A DNA stretch of 64,000 nt from Legionella sp. (GTDB lineage: Bacteria; Pseudomonadota; Gammaproteobacteria; Legionellales; Legionellaceae). Both the position numbers and the translations under genes were made by a program. The DNA is taken from the NCBI GenBank assembly GCA_031291095.1, contig JARLJR010000024.1, positions 106,328-170,327 on the forward strand, in the 5' to 3' direction. The notes under the pieces are model-generated. The model saw nothing but the letters and a program-made list of their open reading frames with translations. It had not been told where the DNA came from and made no database searches. This document shows positions 36,960 through 48,502 of the stretch, piece after piece. Numbering within the stretch: position 1 is the first letter of the stretch; every line of letters starts with the position of its first letter.

Positions 36960-39561
36960 CATGATCATCATTGTTTTCGATTTCTAATGAACCGTCTTCA
37001 TCCAGAGAGCCCTCTAGATCTTCAGAACCATCACCTAAATCTTCAATTTTTTGCATACCAACGACTGACTCCCCGGAGCTGACGTTGATTAAGCGAACCC
37101 CTTGGGTATTTCGACCAATGATTGATAATTCATTAACGCGGAAACGTACCAAGGTTCCTTTATCAGTAATCAACATGGCTTCGTCATTATCATTCACTTG
37201 AACCGAACGAACTACCTTACCATTACGCTCCGTCACTTGAATGGAAATAACCCCCTGACCACCACGACCAGAAACACGATACTCTTCAATTGCAGTACGT
37301 TTCCCATAGCCATTTTCAGTTGCGGTTAGGATGGTTCCATTAGGATGAGCAACAATCAACGAAATTACGGATTGATCCTCTTCCATACGAATACCACGCA
37401 CCCCACGGGCAGTACGGCCGGTAGAGCGTACTTTTGACTCATCAAAACGAATGACTTTACCCGTATCAGTAAACAACATGATGTCCTTGGTGCCATCGGT
37501 AATATCAACACCAACTAAACGATCATTTTCATCTAAATCAATCGCGATAATTCCATTAGAACGTGGTCTGCTAAATGCATTGAGTGGAACCTTTTTCACC
37601 GTACCATTACGAGTAGCCATAAAGACATAAAATCCTTCCTGATATACGCGTACAGGCAACATGGCATTAATTTCCTCGCCTTCTGCCAATGGAAGAATGT
37701 TAATAATCGGTCTACCTCGTGAAATTCGGCTAGCTAAAGGCAGCTGATAGGCCTTCAACCAATACAATTTACCGTGGTTTGAGAAGCACAACAAAGTATC
37801 ATGAGTACTTGCAATCACTAAACGTGAAACGAAGTCTTCGTCTTTAACGTTCGTTGCTGACTTACCTTTTCCACCACGACGTTGCGCTTGATAAACACTT
37901 AGAGGCTGATATTTCACATATCCTTGATGCGACAAAGTAACCACCACATCTTCTTCGGTGATTAAATCTTCGATCGTTAAATCTTCTTGGGATGCGGTAA
38001 TTTCAGTACGACGTTCATCTCCAAACTGAACTTTAATATCAATTAATTCATCACGAATCACCTGCATTAATCGTTCAGGTGAAGCCAGAATATCTAACAA
38101 TTCCTTGATTAATTTTAATAGTTCTTCGAACTCACCAAGAATTTTATCTTGTTCTAAAGCGGTCAAACGATGTAAGCGTAATTCAAGAATTGCTTGTGCC
38201 TGGGCTTCTGATAATTTATAGCCTGCATCGCTTAAGCCAAATTCCGCAGCTAAATCATCAGGTCTTGATGCGTCAGAACCCGCACGCTCTAGCATGGATT
38301 TAACCATGCCTGGCTGCCATACCCTCGCTAATAAAGAAGCTTTTGCGTCTTGCGGTGTTGGCGATTGTTTAATCAGCGCAATCATCTCGTCAATATTAGC
38401 CAGGGCAATACCTAAACCTTCTAATAAATGAGCACGAGCTCTCGCCTTTTTCAAATCGAATAAGGTTCTGCGAGTAACTACCTCACGACGGTGTCTGATG
38501 AAGTACTCTAGAATTTCTTTTAAATTCAAGGTGCGTGGCTGGCCATCAACCAAAGCAACCATGTTAATACCAAATACGTTTTGCATTTGGGTATGAGCAT
38601 ATAAATTGTTTAGAATCACGTCCGCAACTTCATTACGTTTCAACTCGATAACAACCCGCATACCCTGCTTATCGGATTCATCACGAAGTCCAGAAATTCC
38701 TTCAATTTTCTTATCACGCACTAATTCAGCAATACGCTCAACTAAACGTGCCTTGTTTACCTGGTAAGGTAACTCATGAATAATAATTGCCTGGCGGCCA
38801 GTGTTTTCATCTGTTTCAATCTCTGTACGAGCGCGAATAACTACACGCCCTTTACCGGTGCGATAACCTTGGATAATTCCAGCTCTGCCATTAATAATCG
38901 CTGCAGTAGGAAAATCTGGGCCTGGAATAATTTCCATGATTTCATCCAGACTTAATTCAGGACTATCAACCAAAGCGAGACACGCATTAATGACTTCAGT
39001 TAAGTTATGTGGAGGAATATTCGTTGCCATCCCTACCGCAATACCTGAAGAACCATTTACTAAAAGATTAGGCACGCGTGAAGGTAAAACTATAGGGGCA
39101 AACTCGGTCTCATCATAGTTTGGACTAAAATCAACAGTCTCTTTTTCTAAGTCAGCAAGTAAAGCGTGCGCTACCTTTGACATTCTTACTTCGGTATAAC
39201 GCATTGCTGCCGGAGCGTCGCCATCGACAGACCCGAAGTTACCTTGACCATCAACCAAAAGATAACGCATCGAGAATGGCTGAGCCATACGTACGATCGT
39301 ATCGTAAACTGCGGTATCCCCATGTGGGTGGTATTTACCGATAACGTCCCCTACCACACGAGCAGATTTCTTATAGGGTTTGTTCCAATCATTCCCCAAT
39401 TCACTCATTGCATAAAGCACACGCCGGTGAACTGGCTTTAATCCATCACGTACATCAGGCAAGGCCCGACCTACGATAACGCTCATCGCATAATCCAAAT
39501 AGGATTGCTTTAATTCGTCTTCAATGTTAACTGGCAAGACTTCTTTAGCTAGATAAACCAT
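36940..39561 (-). CDS. gyrA: DNA gyrase subunit A
   Basis: 873 residues. Catalytic tyrosine in [12 protein letters not shown]. The quinolone-resistance region reads [14 protein letters not shown], with Thr at the E. coli Ser83 position and Asp at 87. From memory Thr83 is the normal Legionella residue, so no resistance change is indicated. The GyrA box [10 protein letters not shown] opens the beta-pinwheel C-terminal domain, and an acidic tail (residues about 845-873) ends it. With GyrB (elsewhere) it introduces negative supercoils. First gene of a unit continuing with serC. Confidence 0.97.
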   Translation of the reverse strand: MVYLAKEVLPVNIEDELKQSYLDYAMSVIVGRALPDVRDGLKPVHRRVLYAMSELGNDWNKPYKKSARVVGDVIGKYHPHGDTAVYDTIVRMAQPFSMRYLLVDGQGNFGSVDGDAPAAMRYTEVRMSKVAHALLADLEKETVDFSPNYDETEFAPIVLPSRVPNLLVNGSSGIAVGMATNIPPHNLTEVINACLALVDSPELSLDEIMEIIPGPDFPTAAIINGRAGIIQGYRTGKGRVVIRARTEIETDENTGRQAIIIHELPYQVNKARLVERIAELVRDKKIEGISGLRDESDKQGMRVVIELKRNEVADVILNNLYAHTQMQNVFGINMVALVDGQPRTLNLKEILEYFIRHRREVVTRRTLFDLKKARARAHLLEGLGIALANIDEMIALIKQSPTPQDAKASLLARVWQPGMVKSMLERAGSDASRPDDLAAEFGLSDAGYKLSEAQAQAILELRLHRLTALEQDKILGEFEELLKLIKELLDILASPERLMQVIRDELIDIKVQFGDERRTEITASQEDLTIEDLITEEDVVVTLSHQGYVKYQPLSVYQAQRRGGKGKSATNVKDEDFVSRLVIASTHDTLLCFSNHGKLYWLKAYQLPLASRISRGRPIINILPLAEGEEINAMLPVRVYQEGFYVFMATRNGTVKKVPLNAFSRPRSNGIIAIDLDENDRLVGVDITDGTKDIMLFTDTGKVIRFDESKVRSTGRTARGVRGIRMEEDQSVISLIVAHPNGTILTATENGYGKRTAIEEYRVSGRGGQGVISIQVTERNGKVVRSVQVNDNDEAMLITDKGTLVRFRVNELSIIGRNTQGVRLINVSSGESVVGMQKIEDLGDGSEDLEGSLDEDGSLEIENNDDHDDNQDL

Positions 39562-39602
39562 GGTATGGATGTATCCTTATGATAAATTCTGCGGTAAAGG
39601 AT

Positions 39603-39630
39603 AACATACCGTCGGAAGTAATTGAATCAA
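39603..39630 (-). promoter_or_regulatory. Likely gyrA promoter
   Basis: On the minus strand TTGATT, 16 bases, TATGTT. The -10 box lies about 40 bases before the gyrA ATG, and AAGGA precedes the start codon. Confidence 0.45.
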
Positions 39631-39751
39631 GCGCTGAAAAAATGTAATTCTAAGCAGAAATCAGACACATCTCAGTAAAAGAAATAATTCCTCTTTTCCC
39701 TGTCATTATTTATAAAACTCTACCATAATAATGGATTAGGGTAGGTTTAAA

Positions 39752-39781
39752 TTGACTGCACGTATTAATTTTGTATATAGT
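39752..39781 (+). promoter_or_regulatory. Likely gltA promoter
   Basis: TTGACT at 39752-39757, 18 bases, TATAGT at 39776-39781. Transcription would begin near 39788, about 39 bases before the gltA ATG. The TTG of the -35 box can be misread as a start codon for a longer GltA. Confidence 0.6.
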
Positions 39782-39826
39782 GCCGCGCACAATAAAAAAT
39801 TACGATGCTTAGAAACAGGAGAAGCA

Positions 39827-41098
39827 ATGACTAATAAAACAGCAAAACTTAGCATTGAAGGCCACGAGACATTAGAATTACCAATTTATACACCTACTCT
39901 GGGTAATGATGTTATCGATATTACTCAATTAGGGTCAAGCGGTGTCTTTACCTTCGATCAGGGTTTTCTTTCTACAGCATCTTGTGAATCTAAAATCACT
40001 TACATCGATGGAGATGACGGTATTTTGCTGTACAGAGGATATCCAATTGAGCAATTGGCTGAAAAGAAAGATTTCCTTGATGTATGCTACCTCTTGTTGA
40101 ATGGCGAATTACCTGATGCAACAGAGAAAAAAGACTTCGTAGGTTTGATCAATAATCACACCATGGTACATCAACAAATGTATCAATTCCTAAACGGTTT
40201 CCGACGTGATGCGCATCCAATGGCTATTATGGTAGGAATGGTTGGAGCCTTATCTGCGTTTTACCATGACACCATGGATTTAAATAATGCCCAAGACCGT
40301 TTTATTTCTGCAATTCGCCTTGTTGCCAAGATGCCTACATTAGCAGCCATGAGTTACAAATACTCCACTGGTTTGCCTTACATGTACCCAAAAAACAAAA
40401 TGTCTTATGCAGAAAACTTTTTACATATGATGTTTGGTGTTCCTTCTGAAGAAATCACTCCAGACCCTGTTTTAGTTAAAGCATTAGATACTATTTTCAT
40501 ATTGCATGCGGATCATGAACAAAACGCCTCTACTTCGACCGTTCGTTTGGCAGGTTCAACTGGTGCGAATCCTTTTGCGTGTATTTCTGCAGGTATTGGT
40601 GCTCTATGGGGCCCCGCTCATGGTGGCGCAAACGAAGCATGCTTGAATATGCTTAAAGAAATTGGTGATGTAAGTCGTATTGATCACTATATTAAACGCG
40701 CTAAAGATAAGAACGATTCATTCCGATTAATGGGCTTTGGACATCGCGTATACAAGAGCTATGATCCTAGAGCAAAAGTAATGCGTCAAACCTGTTATGA
40801 TGTTTTAGAAGCCGTCGGAGCCAAAGACGAGCCTTTATTCAAACTAGCAATGGAATTAGAACGTATTGCTCTTGAAGATGATTACTTCATTGAGAAAAAA
40901 CTTTATCCAAACGTTGACTTCTATTCAGGCTTAACATTAAGCGCTATTGGTATTCCAACAAACATGTTTACAGTAATCTTCGCTTTAGCAAGGACTGTAG
41001 GCTGGATGAGCCACTGGATGGAAATGGTTGCCACTAAATCAAGAATTGGTAGACCACGTCAGCTTTATACTGGCGAAAGAACTCGCGACGTTCCTTAA
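39827..41098 (+). CDS. gltA: Citrate synthase (type II)
   Basis: 423 residues from ATG 39827 ([12 protein letters not shown]), with AGGAGA 5 bases upstream. The frame stays open back to TTG 39752, but that stretch holds the promoter and has no conserved residues. Catalytic blocks are [24 protein letters not shown] and [16 protein letters not shown]. It is the TCA entry enzyme, longer than and distinct from PrpC at 5092. Divergent from gyrA. Confidence 0.96.
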   Translation: MTNKTAKLSIEGHETLELPIYTPTLGNDVIDITQLGSSGVFTFDQGFLSTASCESKITYIDGDDGILLYRGYPIEQLAEKKDFLDVCYLLLNGELPDATEKKDFVGLINNHTMVHQQMYQFLNGFRRDAHPMAIMVGMVGALSAFYHDTMDLNNAQDRFISAIRLVAKMPTLAAMSYKYSTGLPYMYPKNKMSYAENFLHMMFGVPSEEITPDPVLVKALDTIFILHADHEQNASTSTVRLAGSTGANPFACISAGIGALWGPAHGGANEACLNMLKEIGDVSRIDHYIKRAKDKNDSFRLMGFGHRVYKSYDPRAKVMRQTCYDVLEAVGAKDEPLFKLAMELERIALEDDYFIEKKLYPNVDFYSGLTLSAIGIPTNMFTVIFALARTVGWMSHWMEMVATKSRIGRPRQLYTGERTRDVP

Positions 41099-41106
41099 GC
41101 AAAGCG

Positions 41107-41129
41107 TAGGCTGGGCTGCAAAGCCCAGC
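41107..41129. repeat. Palindromic element, family B (half), between gltA and glpK ends
   Basis: GCTGGGCT, GCAA loop, AGCCCAGC, preceded by GTAG. It is the left half of the fuller elements at 46986 and 53247, and probably serves as a transcript-end hairpin for convergent gltA and glpK. Confidence 0.55.
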
Positions 41130-41222
41130 AAACACAGTCTGTGCTACTGCTTTACAACCAGCTTACTAGCTTACTCTCCTCAATAAATTAACACCATTAA
41201 CGCAAGCTAATTATTGGCCGAA

Positions 41223-42707
41223 CTACCCTAGTAATCCTTTTGACATACCCAGCTTAAGTAATGCCTGCAGCCATCCCTGGTAATCTGCCTCTACGATTTC
41301 TCGTATACGCTCGGGATAAAAACACTGCTCAATAGCCCAAGTAGCACGTACGTCATCAAGAGAATTAAATACTCCACAACCTAATGCAGCCAATAAGGCA
41401 GCACCTTTCGCCGTAGTTTCTATATCTTTAGGCTTTTGCACCTGCAATTGACATTGATCTGCTAGAAACTGTAAAAACCAGCTATTAGCAGCCATTCCGC
41501 CATCAACACATAATAAAGATAAATCCAGATAACTGTCTTCGCGCATACAGGCAAGAACATCTCGCGTTTGATAACAGACGCCCTCTAATGCCGCTCGTGC
41601 AAAATGAGCTCGTGTACTGGAAAGAGATAGGCCAAACATTGCAGCACCAGGATCGGATAACCAATGGGGCGCACCCAACCCTGTAAAGGAAGAAACTAAA
41701 TAAACGCCACCATTCCCCTCTAAAGAACGGGCTAAATCTTCGGTTTCATCGGCATTACTAATAATCTTCATCTCATCACGTAACCACTTCACCGTAGTCC
41801 CTGCGTGATAAAGACTTCCTTCCAAACCATAAATGGTCTGCCCCTTAATTTTATATGCGATAGTTGTTAATAATTTATGTTGTGACACTACGGGCTTAGG
41901 CCCTGTATTTAGTAGTAAAAAACCTCCAGTACCATAAGTTGCTTTAACCATACCTGAAGTAAAACAGCCTTGCCCTACTAAGGCAGCTTGTTGGTCTCCA
42001 GCAACTCCAGTAATCGGTAACTCAATACCCAGCCACTGTTTATCAATTACGCCAAAATGGCTGTCACTAGCATAAACTTCAGGAAGCACTGATTCAGGAA
42101 TTGAAAATAATGCTAATAGATCTTTATCCCATTGCTCTGTTTTAATATTAAAGAGCATGGTTCTTGAGGCATTCGTGACATCGGTTAAATGTCGATGCTC
42201 TTTCGTCAAGCGCCAAATAAGGAAACTATCTATGGTGCCAAATGCCAACTCGCCTTTTTCAGCAAGCTGTTTCGCTTGCGAGTTATTTTTTAATAACCAA
42301 TTAAGCTTACTCGCTGAAAAATATGGGTCAGGAAGTAAGCCTGTTTTTTCCTGAATCACCGATGCTTCAGACGAAAATGCCTGGCAATATTCGGCCGTTC
42401 TACGATCCTGCCAAACAATAGCAGGAGCAAGGCAAGTTCCGGTATTTTTATCCCAGATAACCGTTGTTTCTCGTTGATTGGTAATACCACAAGCAAGAAT
42501 AGTATCTGGCGGTACTTGAGCAACCACATCACGCAATGCAGTCAATGTTTTACGCCATATTTCCTCAGGATCATGCTCTACCCACCCTGCCTCAGGATAA
42601 TACTGTGTTAGTGAATACTGGCTGCTGGCGATTAATTCGCCACTTAAAGTATAAATCATTGCACGTGTACTGCTGGTTCCTTGATCAATAGCAAGTAGAT
42701 AGTTCAT
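41223..42707 (-). CDS. glpK: Glycerol kinase
   Basis: 494 residues of the FGGY family. N-terminal AIDQGTSSTRAMIY (phosphate 1), GITNQRETTVIWD, GVAGDQQAALVGQG, and the C-terminal VDGGMAANSWFLQFLAD. It phosphorylates glycerol to glycerol-3-phosphate for GlpD, divergently encoded 74 bp away. No glpF or glpR lies beside it. From metabolic work in L. pneumophila, glycerol is used during intracellular growth. Confidence 0.96.
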   Translation of the reverse strand: MNYLLAIDQGTSSTRAMIYTLSGELIASSQYSLTQYYPEAGWVEHDPEEIWRKTLTALRDVVAQVPPDTILACGITNQRETTVIWDKNTGTCLAPAIVWQDRRTAEYCQAFSSEASVIQEKTGLLPDPYFSASKLNWLLKNNSQAKQLAEKGELAFGTIDSFLIWRLTKEHRHLTDVTNASRTMLFNIKTEQWDKDLLALFSIPESVLPEVYASDSHFGVIDKQWLGIELPITGVAGDQQAALVGQGCFTSGMVKATYGTGGFLLLNTGPKPVVSQHKLLTTIAYKIKGQTIYGLEGSLYHAGTTVKWLRDEMKIISNADETEDLARSLEGNGGVYLVSSFTGLGAPHWLSDPGAAMFGLSLSSTRAHFARAALEGVCYQTRDVLACMREDSYLDLSLLCVDGGMAANSWFLQFLADQCQLQVQKPKDIETTAKGAALLAALGCGVFNSLDDVRATWAIEQCFYPERIREIVEADYQGWLQALLKLGMSKGLLG

Positions 42708-44258
42708 GGTCTTGGCATTCCTTGTTTTTTATTACTAGGGTATAGTTAGTAAGTGTAATCTTTTTTTATGGAGACCAAAACATGGATCAAGTGTTTGATG
42801 TTGCAATTATTGGTGGCGGCATCAATGGTTGCGGTTGTGCTGCTGATGCGGCCTTAAGGGGGCTATCTGTTGTACTTATAGAACAAGATGATTTAGCCTC
42901 CAAAACCTCCTCTAATAGTACCAAGCTTGTCCATGGTGGCTTAAGATATTTGGAAAACTATGAGTTTGCTCTAGTAAGAAAAGCATTGACCGAACGACAG
43001 CGCCTTTTTGATTTAGCACCTCACTTGGTACATGCTCAACCATTGGTTTTACCCTATGAAAAACACATGCGGCCCTCCTGGTTTTTACGTTTAGGTTTGT
43101 TTTTGTATGATCATTTAAGTAGTAAAAATCGCTTACCCAAATGCAAGAGTATTAACAGAAAAAATGAAGTCCAGTATTTTTCCCCGTTAAAGGAAGGGCT
43201 GGAGCGTGGATTTTTATTTTACGATGGTGCGGCTGATGATGCACGCCTAACCATTGCGAATGCGCTTCAAGCAAAACTACATGGTGCAAGCATTCACACA
43301 CGCTCCACAGTCATCAAAACCCATGTTATTAATAATTTATGGCATGTAACCATACAACCACAATCAGGCCCTGCTTACACCATCCAGGCTAGAACATTAA
43401 TCAATGCAGCGGGACCATGGGTTAAATCAGTCGAACAACTCACCCACATCCCTGATCAGCAAAAAATTAGCTTAGTCAAAGGCAGCCATATCTTAGTGCC
43501 GAAGTTATATGAGGGTGAACATGCTTATTTTTTGCAGCATGAAGATAAACGCGTTATTTTTGTCATTCCCTATCATGGCTACAGTATGATAGGCACTACG
43601 GATGTACCGCTCAATGAACCACTGGATCAAATTCACATTAGTGATGAAGAAATTAATTATTTAATTAAATTAGTAAATACACATTTCAAAACTAAAATAT
43701 CCAAAAATGATATAGTCTACACTTGGAGTGGCGTTCGCGCTTTATTAGCCAATGAAAGCAAGGAAGCACGTGCCTTAAGTCGAGATTATAATTATGAGTT
43801 TCAACTTAAACCTGCCCCTATAATTACCATTTACGGGGGAAAAATAACCACTTACAGACAATTGGCAGAAGAAGCCATCAATCAATTCAGCACTGTTTTT
43901 TCTAATCTAAAACCATCCATCACCGAAAATGCTCCATTACCCGGAGCAACTTTTGGAACCATGGATTTTGCCCAGTATATTCAATATGCCCAAAAGAAAT
44001 ATTCATGGATGAATAAAGAATTACTGCATCGCTATTTATATACCTATGGAAGCTACATGGAAAAATTTCTCTCCTTGAGCACGAGTGAAAAATCTTTAGG
44101 GAAGAACTATGGTTCAGGTTTGTACCAGGCTGAAGTAGATTATCTAATATTGGAAGAATGGGCTCGCAGTAGTGAGGATGTCCTGAGACGCAGAACTAAG
44201 CTTGATTTAACACTGAATGCAGCCAGAAAAAAAGAACTGGCTGCTTATATTGAAAGTA

Positions 44259-45307
<1,049 letters not shown>

Positions 45308-45427
45308 TTATCTCAGTTTGATTCATCTGAGTATACATCACTTTTTATACGTTTATACCCAAGACTAATTGAAATATTGGGCCTCTTTTAAATTCTGCTT
45401 CAAAAATAAAGCAAAATTTACCATAAA

Positions 45428-46048
45428 TTAAAACCAGGAACGCCTCTCTAGGCTTCCACGGCAAGAATTCAGCTGCATTGCATAAAGTTGCGAGCGTGCT
45501 TTAACTTTGCGCGCCACAGGCATTAACCATGATTTTCTCAAATAGGATTTGCGCATATACCCTCCTACCCCCTCATGATAAGCGAGATAAAGAGTGTAGG
45601 CATCCGCACGATTAACTCCAGCCCGTCGATTAGCCTGATTAGCATACCAACCAATAAAATCAACTCCATCAGAAAAATTATGACGAGAAGATAATAATCC
45701 GCCATTATTCTGTTTGTATTCATTCCAAGTTCCATGCAACGCTTGAGCATAACCTGTAGCTGTTGTAGGTCTTTTCCAGGGAATAAATCCGAGTAATTTT
45801 TTACGTGGTGGTTTTGCATGCGCATCAAATTTTGACTCTTGATGAATAATAGCCATTTGCACCGGAACTGGAACCTTCCAGCGAGACTCAACATCTTTAG
45901 CATGAGAATACCATTTCGGATATTCTCTAAATATGTTACAGACATTATTCAAATCTGAAGGAGGTCGACTGGCACAGGCAGCAAGCACAGCAACACATAA
46001 AGGCAGCAATATAAGTTTTAACTTCTTAAATTGAAACAAAGATTCCAT
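45428..46048 (-). CDS. Lytic transglycosylase-like (SLT domain) lipoprotein
   Basis: 206 residues. Signal peptide with lipobox VLAAC (Cys near 25). The SLT-like core has MAIIHQESKFDAHAKPP (catalytic Glu in QES) and ATGYAQALHGTWNEYK, then LAYHEGVGGY. It resembles soluble transglycosylases that cut peptidoglycan without water, anchored in a membrane by lipid. There is a strongly basic C-terminus. It is a single gene divergent from the exonuclease gene. Confidence 0.85.
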   Translation of the reverse strand: MESLFQFKKLKLILLPLCVAVLAACASRPPSDLNNVCNIFREYPKWYSHAKDVESRWKVPVPVQMAIIHQESKFDAHAKPPRKKLLGFIPWKRPTTATGYAQALHGTWNEYKQNNGGLLSSRHNFSDGVDFIGWYANQANRRAGVNRADAYTLYLAYHEGVGGYMRKSYLRKSWLMPVARKVKARSQLYAMQLNSCRGSLERRSWF

Positions 46049-46190
46049 AAACGATCAAATAAGAAAAAGGGAGATATTAACAAATTTAATTCGGACAATC
46101 TATCCAAAAATAAATTAAATCACTGTTGTCTCCTTTAGCTTGCATGATACTATTTGCTTTTGTAACTCACTAAAATAATAAGCAACTTCC

Positions 46191-46961
46191 ATGAGTATTC
46201 TGGTATTTGATATTGAAACCATTCCGGACATTGAATCTGGACGTAAGTTATATGATTTACATGGATTATCTGATGAAGACACCGCTCAAGCGATGTTTGC
46301 ATTAAGACGTGCCAAAGTTGGCAATGATTTTCTTCCACACTATTTGCAACGAATATGCACTATTTCTCTAGTTCTTAGTCAAGGCTCCCACGTTAAGGTT
46401 TGGTCACTAGGTGATGAGCAATCGGATGAAAAAGAATTAATTACTCGTTTTTTTGCAGGTATTGATAAACACACTCCAACTTTAGTTAGCTGGAATGGCA
46501 GCGGATTTGATTTACCCGTATTGCATTATCGTGCATTACTTCATGGTATTCCCGCACCAACCTATTGGGAGTCTGGAGAGAATAATCAAGCGTTTCGCTG
46601 GAATAACTACCTAAGCCGTTTTCATTACCGCCATATGGACCTTATGGATCTTATTGCCGGTTATCAAAATAAGGCCTTTGCTCCTTTAGACGAAATATCC
46701 AGTATGTTAGGTTTTCCCGGAAAAATGGGCATGAGCGGCTCCAAGGTATGGGAGCAATATTTTGCTGGAAACATAAAAAGTATTCGTGATTATTGTGAAA
46801 CAGATGTGTTAAATACTTTTTGTGTGTTTCTACGCTTTGAATTAATCCGTGGGGTAATTAATCAGGATGAATACCAAAGCTCGATTGAGCGCTTAAAGTC
46901 GTATTTAAGTTCGGAGAGTGAAAAGCAGCATTTGCAAGAGTTTTTGGGGAATATGGCATAA
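46191..46961 (+). CDS. Predicted 3'-5' exonuclease, PolB-exonuclease-like (DEDDy)
   Basis: 256 residues. DEDD motifs: FDIETIPD (Exo I), SWNGSGFDLPVLHYRA (Exo II), YCETDVLNT (Exo III, tyrosine type). It belongs to the group of stand-alone exonucleases related to the proofreading domain of polymerase B. A role in DNA repair or RNA processing is likely but not defined. No polymerase gene is near. Confidence 0.85.
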   Translation: MSILVFDIETIPDIESGRKLYDLHGLSDEDTAQAMFALRRAKVGNDFLPHYLQRICTISLVLSQGSHVKVWSLGDEQSDEKELITRFFAGIDKHTPTLVSWNGSGFDLPVLHYRALLHGIPAPTYWESGENNQAFRWNNYLSRFHYRHMDLMDLIAGYQNKAFAPLDEISSMLGFPGKMGMSGSKVWEQYFAGNIKSIRDYCETDVLNTFCVFLRFELIRGVINQDEYQSSIERLKSYLSSESEKQHLQEFLGNMA

Positions 46962-46985
46962 GTGCCACGGATATGTTCTACACTT

Positions 46986-47055
46986 GCTAGGCTGTCAAGC
47001 CCAGCATTGGGAATTGCATGAGCACTGTTTGTGGGGCTTTACAGCCCAGCCTACG
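46986..47055. repeat. Palindromic element, family B
   Basis: Left arm gctaggctgtcaagcccagc and right arm gggctttacagcccagcctac are inverted. It lies between convergent exonuclease and licA ends and shares its right arm almost exactly with the copy at 53247-53319. Confidence 0.7.
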
Positions 47056-47081
47056 TTTCACACTACAATTTTTTTGTTCGC

Positions 47082-48233
47082 TTAAAAAGATCGGGGTACA
47101 GGCGACTCCTCCACCATTTTTTCCAACTCAATAAGCTCCACCGCATGTAAAAATACAGGACTATCCAAATGCTCCAAAGTCCGCAAATAACGCTCCTCTC
47201 CTAAATTAGCATATTCACTTACATCAACAGCCGTAGCCTCAAACGCTAATTGCATCCAGGACCATAAGGTGATCCACCACTCGATCACAGGTTTGTACGC
47301 CAGATACCAAGCTAAAACAGACTCACTCACCTTTCCTTCACCGAAATAAGCTTCTAAATAGATTAACTCCTGTTCTTTAGATAACTTGCCTTCAATTGCA
47401 AAATAAGCCAAATCCCACAGAAAATCATTATTGCTTGAATACTCCCAGTCAATCTGATAAATCACTTCCCCCTGCTCTGAATCAGTCAGCATGTAATTCA
47501 GCGGAGTTGAGTCATTATGGCAAGGTACCTTATTAATCTGGTAAGAAGAGAAAAGCTCTTGTAGCTCGTTCATTTTATTAGCAATAAAATGAACTCGCTC
47601 CGGCAAAGGAAATTCTTTTACCGCTAAAGTGGCGAGCAAACCTGCATTACGCGTAAACACATCCATATCATTTAAAAACGGCGTTGACTGATGCAATATT
47701 TTTGCTTTTTCTGCGAGCGTCTTTAATATTTCTGCTCGCTCCAATCTGTTTTTATCAAGTGCTTTTACACCGGCAATAAACTCAGTAACTTGTACCCCCG
47801 AATCTCCATTAAAATAAGCAACAGGAACATTCAGTTTTAAATCTGAAGTTTGCTGCGCATTATTTTGCTCATGTTTTCGGTCAACGGAAAATAAAGATAC
47901 ATCACCAGGAAAACGTACAACCCATCGTTTCCGTTTTTCAGACTCATAATTAGTACCGACAGTAAGTTTGTAGGTCGCATTGGTCATTCCACCAGCCATT
48001 AATTTGAAACTTAAAATGTCCAAAGTTAACTGCGAAAACATGGGAATTTCATTGATTTGAGGAAGTAAGCTCATGTAATTCTGGGCTAACTTCACTAGCT
48101 CGCGCCATTCTTTAGAAACAGCAGATACATTATGCAAAGATTCTGCATCAAGAAAGCTGAAAATATAAGCAGCTAAGCCTGTTTTAAGTTTATATTGAAC
48201 ACCTGTATCGCTGGTAAAAAAAAGCCATTTCAT
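47082..48233 (-). CDS. licA: F-box/choline kinase-like fusion effector LicA
   Basis: 383 residues from ATG 48233, with AAAGGAAAT 5 bases upstream; a longer reading to 48281 has no ribosome site. Residues 19-48 form an F-box (LAAYIFSFLDAESL...VSKEWRELV), a eukaryotic module that binds SKP1 in ubiquitin ligases. Residues 75-300 are a choline/aminoglycoside kinase fold: GGMTNATYKL (glycine loop), WVVRFPG, CHNDSTPLN (catalytic H-x-D-x4-N, 238-246) and IDWEY (metal Asp, 262). This F-box plus LicA arrangement is known from the L. pneumophila Dot/Icm effector LicA. It probably modifies small choline-like or other substrates near host SCF complexes. Confidence 0.85.
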   Translation of the reverse strand: MKWLFFTSDTGVQYKLKTGLAAYIFSFLDAESLHNVSAVSKEWRELVKLAQNYMSLLPQINEIPMFSQLTLDILSFKLMAGGMTNATYKLTVGTNYESEKRKRWVVRFPGDVSLFSVDRKHEQNNAQQTSDLKLNVPVAYFNGDSGVQVTEFIAGVKALDKNRLERAEILKTLAEKAKILHQSTPFLNDMDVFTRNAGLLATLAVKEFPLPERVHFIANKMNELQELFSSYQINKVPCHNDSTPLNYMLTDSEQGEVIYQIDWEYSSNNDFLWDLAYFAIEGKLSKEQELIYLEAYFGEGKVSESVLAWYLAYKPVIEWWITLWSWMQLAFEATAVDVSEYANLGEERYLRTLEHLDSPVFLHAVELIELEKMVEESPVPRSF

Positions 48234-48502
48234 TAGATTTCCTTTTAATAGAAATTTTTCAATTATACAAAATAAAAGCAAATAATTACAAGAAAATACA
48301 CTTTGAAATATTAATACACCATGAGAATGGGTATTAGCACATTGATCTACTGAGGAGAATCGAGTACACTACCTTTTAGTTCATTAAATAATCATTTAGT
48401 CTTGATATATGCCATTCGCTATAGTGCGCATAACGCAACATTAAAAAACATTAGACTTAGATCAATAAAAAAGTAAGAAGTATCAAAAACAAGGCTTATC
48501 TT

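Noticed and set aside
36940-39561. Quinolone-resistance change in gyrA (Thr at the E. coli Ser83 position)
   Set aside because: From memory Thr is the normal residue in Legionella and Asp87 is unchanged.
39752-39826. 25-codon N-terminal extension of citrate synthase from a TTG
   Set aside because: The TTG belongs to a good -35 box with TATAGT 18 bases on, and AGGAG precedes the ATG at 39827.
45565-45945. 126-residue minus-strand frame
   Set aside because: It is an out-of-frame reading of the lytic transglycosylase gene, which has a lipobox and an SLT motif.
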